A stretch of DNA of 64,000 bases. Source: an uncultured Sphingomonadales bacterium. GTDB lineage: Bacteria; Pseudomonadota; Alphaproteobacteria; Sphingomonadales; Rhodothalassiaceae. Below, in pieces: positions 57,903 to 64,000 of this stretch (positions within the stretch are counted from its first letter, which is position 1; every line of letters starts with the position of its first letter). The stretch lies in contig CANMND010000005.1 of NCBI GenBank assembly GCA_947499155.1, positions 186,001-250,000 of the forward strand. The letters are read 5' to 3'. The notes below the pieces were generated by a model. That model searched no databases. It saw only the letters and a program-made list of their open reading frames with translations, and was not told the DNA's origin. Position numbers and translations under genes: made by a program.

Positions 57903-58499
57903 TCAGGGATAAAGCATCTCGCTCGTCCAGCCACCTTTGCCATCGCACTGAAATTGATGGCGTTCATGCAAACGGAAGGCCTTCTCTTCCCAAAATTCAA
58001 TGCAACGCGGCACGACACGAAACCCCGACCAGAAGGGCGGGCGCAAGACATCGCCTCCTTTATGGGCGGCTTCAACCTTGCGCAAAGCATCCTCAAAGTC
58101 TGAACGACCGCCCGGCATGGGCTGAGACTGCCGGGACGCCCAGGCACCAATTCTGCTCTCTCGGGGGCGGCTGGCAAAGTAGCTGTCTGCCTCACTGTCG
58201 GTCACCGGCTGCGCCTCACCCTCAATGCGGATCTGCCGCTTCAGGCTCTTCCAGTAAAACAACAGGGCTGCATGCGGGTTTTCCTGAAGGTCGCGCCCCT
58301 TGTGCGAGCCAAAATTGGTGTAAAAGACAAAACCACCCTCGTCCCATGCCTTTAAAAGCACTATTCGTGCAGATGGCCGACCGCTGGCATCCGCCGTGGC
58401 AAGTGTCATGGCATTATGATAGGCAGGCTCGCTTTTTTCTGCTTCGCCATACCATTGACCGAAGATTTCGAACGGGTTTGTGTTCAATGTATCGTCCAC
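57903..58499 (-). CDS. pdxH: Pyridoxamine 5'-phosphate oxidase
   Basis: PdxH oxidises pyridoxine/pyridoxamine 5'-phosphate to pyridoxal phosphate with FMN. The 198-residue protein has the N-terminal NPFEIFGQWYGEA, MTLATADASGRPSARIVLLK (FMN site), FYTNFGSHKG and the C-terminal RVVPRCIEFWEEKAFRLHER. A TTG at 58520 opens the frame, but the GTG at 58499 has AGGAG 8 nt ahead and is the better start. Confidence 0.94.
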   Translation of the reverse strand: MDDTLNTNPFEIFGQWYGEAEKSEPAYHNAMTLATADASGRPSARIVLLKAWDEGGFVFYTNFGSHKGRDLQENPHAALLFYWKSLKRQIRIEGEAQPVTDSEADSYFASRPRESRIGAWASRQSQPMPGGRSDFEDALRKVEAAHKGGDVLRPPFWSGFRVVPRCIEFWEEKAFRLHERHQFQCDGKGGWTSEMLYP

Positions 58500-58586
58500 T
58501 CTCGCATCTCCTGTGGCCAACAGTTTATGATCATATCGTCGTGCCCCATATAACGATAGACCAGTGAAAGACCAGTGGTAGCGATA

Positions 58587-58614
58587 TTGGAACGCGCATG
58601 AGAGGGTCTATATT
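58587..58614 (+). promoter_or_regulatory. Putative promoter of the dnaJ-like gene
   Basis: TTGGAA (58587-58592) and TATATT (58609-58614) are spaced by 16 nt in the pdxH/dnaJ divergent gap. Only the -10 is a good match. No CTTGAA/CCCCAT heat-shock type promoter was found. Confidence 0.42.
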
Positions 58615-58723
58615 ATGCAAAGGATATGGAGGCCAGCTGGGGTGACAAGTCTCTGCTCGCCCTTTACATCATTAGCTCTTATCCTATGTTCCTACCGCAT
58701 AAAGCGGACATGCAGGGCCTGAC

Positions 58724-59620
58724 ATGAATGATCTCTATACAATTCTCGGTGTTTCAAAAACTGCGACTGACGCAGAAATAAAGCGTGCCTATCGCACTCT
58801 TGCAAAAGAACTGCACCCTGATGTGAACCAGGGTAACGAACAGATTTCCGACCGCTTTAAAAAAGTATCTGCCGCCTATTCCATTCTGGGCGACAAGGAA
58901 AAGCGTGCCCGTTATGACGCTGGAGAAATTGATAACAGTGGCGCAGAGCGTGGCCCCTTTCGCCCCGGTGGCCATGGCGGCTTTCATCCCGGCGGTTATC
59001 AATCGGGTGGTGCAGGTTTTGGCGGTGGCGCCGAAGATATCTTCGCTGACCTCTTTGGGTTTGGCCGCAACCAAAGACCACGGGCCCGGCGCGGGCGCGA
59101 CGTGGTTTATCGTCTTAAAATAGCCTTTCTGGATGCAGTCAACGGCACCACTCGGCGGGTCACCTTATCCAGCGGCAAAACCCTTGATGTGAAAATCCCG
59201 GCAGGTGTCCGCGACGGCCAGCAGATCCGTCTGGCAGGCCAGGGAGATCCGGGATTGTCTGGCGGTCCCGCAGGTGATGCACTGGTCACAGTTGAGGTCA
59301 TGAGTCATCGCTTTTTCAGACGCGAAGGCCATGATATCCACATGGACCTGCCTGTCAGTATTGATGAAGCTGTCCTTGGGGCCAGGGTTTCCGTTCCCAC
59401 GGTCGACGGCACCGTTTCACTTTCGATCCCAAAAGGATCATCAAGCGGCAGACGGCTGCGGCTTAAGGGCAAGGGGATAACAGCGTCCGGCAAGACCGGA
59501 GACCAGTATGTAACAGTCCAGATCATGGTGCCTGCCTCACCGGACAAGGATCTGGAAAAGTTCCTGGAAAAATGGGCCAAAGAACGCACCAACACAGTGC
59601 GTGATGAATTGGCTTCCTGA
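58724..59620 (+). CDS. DnaJ-class co-chaperone (type II, CbpA-like)
   Basis: A 298-residue J-protein. The J domain (1-70) has HPD at residues 31-33. A Gly/Phe-rich region (about 77-115) leads directly to the two C-terminal substrate-binding beta domains (SSGKTLDVKIPAGVRDGQQIRL, DLPVSIDEAVLGARVSVPTVDG). The zinc-finger domain of classical DnaJ is missing, so it is a type II co-chaperone. Its stop overlaps the next start (TGATG). Confidence 0.92.
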   Translation: MNDLYTILGVSKTATDAEIKRAYRTLAKELHPDVNQGNEQISDRFKKVSAAYSILGDKEKRARYDAGEIDNSGAERGPFRPGGHGGFHPGGYQSGGAGFGGGAEDIFADLFGFGRNQRPRARRGRDVVYRLKIAFLDAVNGTTRRVTLSSGKTLDVKIPAGVRDGQQIRLAGQGDPGLSGGPAGDALVTVEVMSHRFFRREGHDIHMDLPVSIDEAVLGARVSVPTVDGTVSLSIPKGSSSGRRLRLKGKGITASGKTGDQYVTVQIMVPASPDKDLEKFLEKWAKERTNTVRDELAS

Positions 59621-60483
59621 TGCGTGTCCTGCCACACCTGAAAGTACATGGAAAAATATGGTGGAATACACTTGTCCGCTTTACGAATGATCACGGCTTT
59701 GAGCACGCAGGAAACCTGACATTCCTGGGCACACTTGCTCTTTTTCCCTTCCTTATCTGTCTTTTGGCGATTTCAGGTATTCTTGGCCAGACCGAGGCCG
59801 GTCAGAAAGCAGTGGAATTCCTGCTTGCCAATCTTCCCGTAGGGATTGCCGCCACTTTGCGGGGGCCGGTTGAAAATATCATTTCCGCATCCGGCGGCAA
59901 GATCGCCACCTTTTCCATGCTTTTTGCCTTGTGGTCATCCATTCAGGGCGTCGAAGCAGCACGACAGTCAGTCATTCATGCCTATGACAGGCGTGACTTT
60001 GCAGCTTCCTACCTCAAACGTCTGCTGGCCGATCTGGTTTTGGTGATCGTCACAGTCGTATGCATCACGCTCGCCATGTCATTGATCGTGTTGGCTCCGG
60101 TCATACTGCACCGGATCGAAATGTGGCTGAACCTGCCACGAATTATCCATGATGCAGGGTTCTGGGTCCGTATAACTGCCGCGCCACTTTTGCTGTTTCT
60201 TGCTCTTCTTGCAACGTACAGGATATTTACTCCGCGCATTCCGGGACATAGTGGTACATATTTCCCAGGGGCTGCACTGACTGTCGTGGTGTGGTTTGCA
60301 CTGGGTCAAGGCATGGCAATTTATCTTAAACATGCAGATCGCTATGACATAGTGTATGGCAGCCTTGCAGGTGTGATCTTGCTGCAACTTTTTATTTATG
60401 TGATTTCGGGTACATTTATACTTGGCGCCCATCTCAATGCCAGCTATTCACGGGCCAATGGCAACAATGTAGAGACGACATGA
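59620..60483 (+). CDS. YihY/BrkB family inner-membrane protein
   Basis: A 287-residue protein with six hydrophobic segments. Family segments are GNLTFLGTLALFPFLICLL (usual SAALAFYxxLSLFP-like), LWSSIQGVEAARQSVIHAYD, and LGQGMAIYLKHADRYDIVYGSLAGVI near the end, as in the YihY/BrkB proteins. The name virulence factor BrkB is historical; the function is unsettled. It is coupled to the dnaJ-like gene. Confidence 0.88.
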   Translation: MRVLPHLKVHGKIWWNTLVRFTNDHGFEHAGNLTFLGTLALFPFLICLLAISGILGQTEAGQKAVEFLLANLPVGIAATLRGPVENIISASGGKIATFSMLFALWSSIQGVEAARQSVIHAYDRRDFAASYLKRLLADLVLVIVTVVCITLAMSLIVLAPVILHRIEMWLNLPRIIHDAGFWVRITAAPLLLFLALLATYRIFTPRIPGHSGTYFPGAALTVVVWFALGQGMAIYLKHADRYDIVYGSLAGVILLQLFIYVISGTFILGAHLNASYSRANGNNVETT

Positions 60484-60505
60484 CGAGAAAAAATATGCCA
60501 TAATA

Positions 60506-60533
60506 TTGACGTTGCAAGACGCCCGTATAAGAT
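60506..60533 (+). promoter_or_regulatory. Putative promoter of fabI
   Basis: TTGACG (60506-60511) and TAAGAT (60528-60533), 16 nt apart, in the 155-bp gap ahead of fabI. The -35 matches five and the -10 four of six consensus bases. Confidence 0.4.
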
Positions 60534-60638
60534 GCGCCCAACTTCGCGCTCTGCTCGCAGGCACATTAAGCTGTGCCATAAAGATACACTAAATAGCACA
60601 ACCACAATTTCCATGGGTGATTGCTGAAAGGATTTTGC

Positions 60639-61451
60639 ATGACCTCTGTTACAGGTCTTCTTGCTGGAAAACGCGGCCTTATTATGGGCGTCGCCAATGA
60701 TCGTTCCCTTGCCTGGGGCATATCCAAAGCCGCCGCTGAACAAGGCGCTGAGCTTGCCTTTACATATCAGGGTGATGCGCTGGAGCGTCGGGTGCGGCCA
60801 TTGGCAGAGAGCCTCAACAGCTCGTTGCTTATGCCTTGCGATGTCTCTGACATGAACTCATTGGATGCTGCTTTTGACACTTTGGCAAAAAGCTGGGATC
60901 GTCTCGACTTTGTCGTCCACGCCATTGGATTTTCCGACAAGAACGAACTGCGCGGACGCTATTGCGATACCAGTCGGGACAATTTCTTAAAAACGCTTGA
61001 TATCAGTTGCTATTCCTTCACTGCTATTGCCAATCGTGCCGAAAAAATGATGACGGATGGCGGCAGCCTGCTGACCCTTTCCTATTATGGTGCAGAAAAG
61101 GTCATGCCGCATTACAACGTCATGGGCGTGGCAAAAGCGGCTTTGGAAACGAGCGTGAAATACCTTGCCAACGACCTCGGGCCAAAGGGCATTCGTGTGA
61201 ACGGCATATCTGCAGGCCCGATCAAGACGCTGGCGGCTTCCGGCATCGGAGACTTTCGCTATATTCTCAAGTGGAATGAATACAACTCACCCTTGCGACG
61301 CAATGTGACGATTGAAGATGTGGGTGGGGCTGGACTTTATCTGCTTTCGCCTCTTTCATCTGGTGTTACAGGCGAAATCCATCATGTGGATGCCGGATAC
61401 AACACAGTCGGCATGAAACAGGCCGATGCACCGGACATTGACCTGAGCTGA
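60639..61451 (+). CDS. fabI: Enoyl-[acyl-carrier-protein] reductase (NADH)
   Basis: FabI reduces the enoyl-ACP double bond at the end of each fatty acid elongation round. The 270-residue SDR-fold protein has the NADH site MGVANDRSLAWGISKAAAEQG, the LTLSYYGAEKVMPHYNVMGVAKAALE segment with the Tyr-x6-Lys catalytic pair, and GPIKTLAASGI. The ATG at 60639 has GAAAGGA ahead; the open frame begins six codons earlier. aroC follows at 24 nt. Confidence 0.96.
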   Translation: MTSVTGLLAGKRGLIMGVANDRSLAWGISKAAAEQGAELAFTYQGDALERRVRPLAESLNSSLLMPCDVSDMNSLDAAFDTLAKSWDRLDFVVHAIGFSDKNELRGRYCDTSRDNFLKTLDISCYSFTAIANRAEKMMTDGGSLLTLSYYGAEKVMPHYNVMGVAKAALETSVKYLANDLGPKGIRVNGISAGPIKTLAASGIGDFRYILKWNEYNSPLRRNVTIEDVGGAGLYLLSPLSSGVTGEIHHVDAGYNTVGMKQADAPDIDLS

Positions 61452-61475
61452 TTGGCCCAAGCGGGGGGAGAAACC

Positions 61476-62549
61476 ATGTCCTGGAACAGCTTTGGCCATG
61501 TTCTGCGCTTTACAAGCTGGGGTGAATCCCATGGGCCCGCCATCGGGGCAATACTTGATGGCGTCCCCCCCGGTCTTCCCTTGTCAGAAGGTGATATCCA
61601 GCCCTTCCTTGATCGCAGGCGGCCCGGCTCTTCGCGCTTTACAACACAACGCAAAGAAGCCGATCAGGTCCGAATTCTGTCCGGGGTTTATGAGGGGAAA
61701 ACCACCGGCACGCCCTTGTCCTTGCTGATTGAAAACACGGACCAGCGCTCAAAAGACTATTCAGATATCGCCCAAAGCTATCGCCCCGGCCATGCCGACT
61801 ATACCTATGATGCAAAATACGGCCTTCGCGATCCACGAGGTGGAGGACGGTCATCAGCACGAGAGACCGCCATGCGGGTTGCAGCCGGTGCGGTTGCGCG
61901 GAAAATCCTTGGGTCTGAAATCCGCATCCGCGCGGCCCTTGTCGAGATGGGTGGCGATGCAATCGACTATGAAAACTGGAGCTGGGACGAGGTGACCAGC
62001 AATCCCTTCTTCTCACCGGACCCGGCTGCCACTGAACGCTGGGCCAACAGCCTTGATGCAACGCGAAAGAGCGGAGATTCTCTCGGCGCAATAGTCGAAG
62101 TCAGTGCAGAAGGTGTGCCTGCGGGTTGGGGAGCGCCGGTTTACGGCAAGCTGGACCAGGACCTTGCCAGCGCCATGATGTCGATCAATGCGGCAAAAGG
62201 GGTGGAAATTGGCGCAGGCTTTGATGCAGCCCGCCTCAAGGGTTCAGACAATGCCGATGAGATACGCATGGATGCCGATGGCCGTCCGGTGTTTCTGTCT
62301 AATAAGGCAGGCGGTATTCTGGGTGGCATTTCATCAGGTCAGCCTGTTATCTGCCGTATTGCCTTCAAGCCCACCAGTTCCATCCTCATCCCACGCCGCT
62401 CCATCAACCGTGAAGGCGCTGAGGTAGACGTGATCACAAAGGGTCGCCACGACCCCTGCGTGGGCATTAGGGCCGTTCCTGTTTGTGAAGCGATGATGGC
62501 CCTTGTTCTTGCTGACCAGATGATGCTGCATCGGGCCCAATGCGGCTGA
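61476..62549 (+). CDS. aroC: Chorismate synthase
   Basis: AroC turns EPSP into chorismate with reduced FMN, the last shikimate step, which feeds trp and folate synthesis. The 357-residue protein has [46 protein letters not shown], and the C-terminal [17 protein letters not shown] and [16 protein letters not shown]. The ATG at 61476 is preceded by GGGGAGA; an upstream TTG is not needed. Confidence 0.97.
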   Translation: MSWNSFGHVLRFTSWGESHGPAIGAILDGVPPGLPLSEGDIQPFLDRRRPGSSRFTTQRKEADQVRILSGVYEGKTTGTPLSLLIENTDQRSKDYSDIAQSYRPGHADYTYDAKYGLRDPRGGGRSSARETAMRVAAGAVARKILGSEIRIRAALVEMGGDAIDYENWSWDEVTSNPFFSPDPAATERWANSLDATRKSGDSLGAIVEVSAEGVPAGWGAPVYGKLDQDLASAMMSINAAKGVEIGAGFDAARLKGSDNADEIRMDADGRPVFLSNKAGGILGGISSGQPVICRIAFKPTSSILIPRRSINREGAEVDVITKGRHDPCVGIRAVPVCEAMMALVLADQMMLHRAQCG

Positions 62550-62598
62550 TTGGTCTGCCTGATTAAAAGCGGTTTCGCCTGTCTCTGCCAGCCACAGG

Positions 62599-63201
62599 CT
62601 ATTCCTGCCGTCGTGCCGTCACATTCACCGAAACATCGACCGCAGGAGCGATGGCTGCTGCCACATCGCCGACAAGACCAAGACCGAAAACCGTGCGATC
62701 AAGTGTCAGTCCGCCCTCAACCCGCGCAATATCGCCCTCGATTGTCAGCTTGAAAGGCAAAACAACCGGCCTCGTCACGCCCCTCATCTCCAGGGTGCCA
62801 GAGGCTTCATACCGACCATTACCCATATGGCGGATGTCCTCGCTGGCAAAGCGGGCAACGGGGTATGCTTTCGTATTAAACCACGTCTCCCCTGCCAAAG
62901 TGCTGCGGGCATCCTGACCTTCCAGGTAAATACTGGCTGTATCCACATCGACTGCGATAACTGCATCATCGAGATTATCGAGATCAAAGATAATTTGTGC
63001 TGTAAATTTATCAAATCCACCATGGAGTGGCGTCGTATTCCATTTTGCTGCCCAGCGTATATCGCTTTTGTCAGGCTGGATGATCCATGCGGCCGCATTT
63101 GCGGATACAAATGAAGCAGGGCCAATGACAAGGGCAATGCAAAAAGCAACAGCAAGCCACATCTCCCGTAGTGAATTGTCACGCATTACACACACCCGCA
63201 T
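62599..63201 (-). CDS. YceI-family periplasmic protein
   Basis: A secreted lipocalin-like YceI protein of about 200 residues. A signal peptide (about 5-33, ending ANA) is followed by the YceI barrel: PDKSDIRWAAKWNTTPLHGGF, VDTASIYLEGQDAR, GTLEMRGVTRPVVLPFKLTI and LDRTVFGLG. YceI proteins bind isoprenoid lipids in the periplasm. Several starts are possible (63228 TTG, 63219, 63201, 63186); 63201 avoids overlap with the cytochrome b561 gene. It converges on aroC. Confidence 0.87.
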   Translation of the reverse strand: MRVCVMRDNSLREMWLAVAFCIALVIGPASFVSANAAAWIIQPDKSDIRWAAKWNTTPLHGGFDKFTAQIIFDLDNLDDAVIAVDVDTASIYLEGQDARSTLAGETWFNTKAYPVARFASEDIRHMGNGRYEASGTLEMRGVTRPVVLPFKLTIEGDIARVEGGLTLDRTVFGLGLVGDVAAAIAPAVDVSVNVTARRQE

Positions 63202-63211
63202 TATTTGATCT

Positions 63212-63799
63212 TTATGCATCAGAGCCAAGCCGTGGCCGTGGCCTTACAGAAAAGGGAAGCATCCGACGCAGAATATTGTCTTTTGCCACGAAATGATGCC
63301 AAAGGGCAGCCAATATGTGAACAAGGACAAATACGATAATAAGCCAGGCCATGATTTCATGCGCGCCATGGAAGAAATTATTGAGTGCCTTGTTGGGCCC
63401 AAAGGGGTCTGGAAGCGTAAACAGTCCAAAGATGCGGGTTGGAATATTCAGTTCCGCCGTTTCCGTGTTGATCCAGCCAGAAAGCGGCATCAAAATCAGC
63501 AATCCATAGAGCACAATATGAGAAAGATGAGCCAGCCATTTATCCTGTTGCCTCATACTGTCCGGCAAACGCGGAACGGGATTGGCGAAACGCCAGGCAA
63601 GGCGCATAAGAACCAGAATAATGGTGAGGAAGCCTAAGGACTTGTGCAACTGATATAGCTCAAACTTCAACTGCAGGCTTTCCACCAGATTGTGCATGGC
63701 ATAACCAAGCCCCAGCATGCCGACCACCAGAAATGCAACTGCCCAGTGAAATGCCTGACTGACAAGGCCCCAGCCTTCCTGGGTGTTTTTTACCCTCAC
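63212..63799 (-). CDS. Cytochrome b561 family protein
   Basis: A 195-residue inner-membrane di-haem protein with four hydrophobic helices. Candidate haem ligands are the histidines in QAFHWAVAFL, YQLHKSLGFL, GAHEIMAWL and LVHILAALWHHFV. Members of this YceJ-like group pass electrons between quinol and periplasmic partners. The start is a GTG with GGAG 7 nt ahead. It lies between two YceI genes, as yceJ lies next to yceI in E. coli. Confidence 0.9.
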   Translation of the reverse strand: MRVKNTQEGWGLVSQAFHWAVAFLVVGMLGLGYAMHNLVESLQLKFELYQLHKSLGFLTIILVLMRLAWRFANPVPRLPDSMRQQDKWLAHLSHIVLYGLLILMPLSGWINTETAELNIPTRIFGLFTLPDPFGPNKALNNFFHGAHEIMAWLIIVFVLVHILAALWHHFVAKDNILRRMLPFSVRPRPRLGSDA

Positions 63800-63843
63800 T
63801 AACCCTCTCCCATGCTCCCGCCTTCACCTGATATGCGAGCTGC

Positions 63844-64000
63844 CTAGTCTGCTACGGACACCTCAGTCGAAATAAAGATATCAATCCTGTCGCTGACGGC
63901 TGGTACCGCGTAATCGATGCCAAATGCAGATCGATCGACCTGTGTCGTGGCGGTAAATCCTGCAGCTTTCTTCCCTGACATGGGATGGTCACCAATTTTG
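63844..64000 (-). CDS. Second YceI-family protein (C-terminus only)
   Basis: The last 51 codons of a gene running in from beyond the window: KIGDHPMSGKKAAGFTATT, then VDRSAFGIDYAVPAVSD, the C-terminal strands of the YceI barrel, with a TAG stop at 63844-63846. The remainder, including any signal peptide, is outside. It precedes the cytochrome b561 gene by 44 nt on the same strand. Confidence 0.85.
   Translation of the reverse strand, partial: KIGDHPMSGKKAAGFTATTQVDRSAFGIDYAVPAVSDRIDIFISTEVSVAD

Noticed and set aside
58521-58723. Heat-shock sigma promoter for the dnaJ-like gene
   Set aside because: CCCCAT occurs at about 58544 but no CTTGAA-like -35 lies at the right distance.

Overview
The window is chromosomal core DNA of an alphaproteobacterium. 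It is moderately GC-rich, densely packed, and shows no phage, transposon, CRISPR or plasmid genes. The class assignment rests on gene order and on families typical of the group: serC-serA with a structured serC leader; trpF-trpB-trpA-accD-folC; dapF-mtaB-ftsY-zapE followed by mdh-sucCD-sucAB-lpd; an LDH-type malate dehydrogenase; HisZ; and DUF2336 and DUF2794 proteins. The order (for example Kordiimonadales or Rhodospirillales) cannot be settled from sequence reading alone.

Layout. 1-5400 (minus): a serC-serA-hisZ-purA run behind one promoter and a folded leader. 5431-9827 (minus): a MATE exporter, then lysine/peptidoglycan precursor genes dapD-dapE and a HAD phosphatase. 10133-11368: a DUF2336 protein with its own terminator. 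11461-14136 (minus): cysE-cysK and an acyltransferase. 14286-19933 (plus): an orphan MASE1 histidine kinase, then a tightly coupled D-Ala-D-Ala ligase-like / alpha-beta hydrolase / membrane-anchored MurF-like trio. 19994-24208: a TonB C-domain protein, tRNA-Thr(GGT), a small basic protein, a PilZ protein, a D-amino-acid aminotransferase, an NAD(P)-binding protein and a TPR protein. 24265-29238 (plus): trpF-trpB-trpA-accD-folC. 29424-38386: a TusA-fold protein lacking its cysteine, a lipoprotein, malic enzyme, a five-repeat DUF2807 protein, DUF2794, a LytS/LytTR two-component pair with a DUF6491-like leader gene, and a TIGR02186/TauE pair. 38649-52306 (minus): dapF-mtaB-ftsY-zapE, then mdh-sucCD-sucAB-lpd ending in a strong terminator. 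52597-58499: nadC-DUF423, an ABC exporter, PhzF, an ArsC-like protein, a cation efflux protein and pdxH. 58724-62549 (plus): dnaJ-like, YihY/BrkB, fabI and aroC. 62599-64000 (minus): two YceI proteins flanking a cytochrome b561.

Most genes serve central metabolism: serine, cysteine, lysine, tryptophan, folate, NAD, B6, fatty acids and the second half of the TCA cycle. The least explained part is the Ddl-like/hydrolase/MurF-like trio at 16277-19933. It looks like a second ligase module parallel to the cell-wall Ddl/MurF pair, but the Mur ligase carries transmembrane segments in place of the UDP-MurNAc-binding domain. A D-amino-acid aminotransferase lies 1.5 kb downstream. Other points of interest are the serC leader RNA, the cysteine-less TusA-fold protein, and the two-lipoyl-domain E2 of 2-oxoglutarate dehydrogenase.
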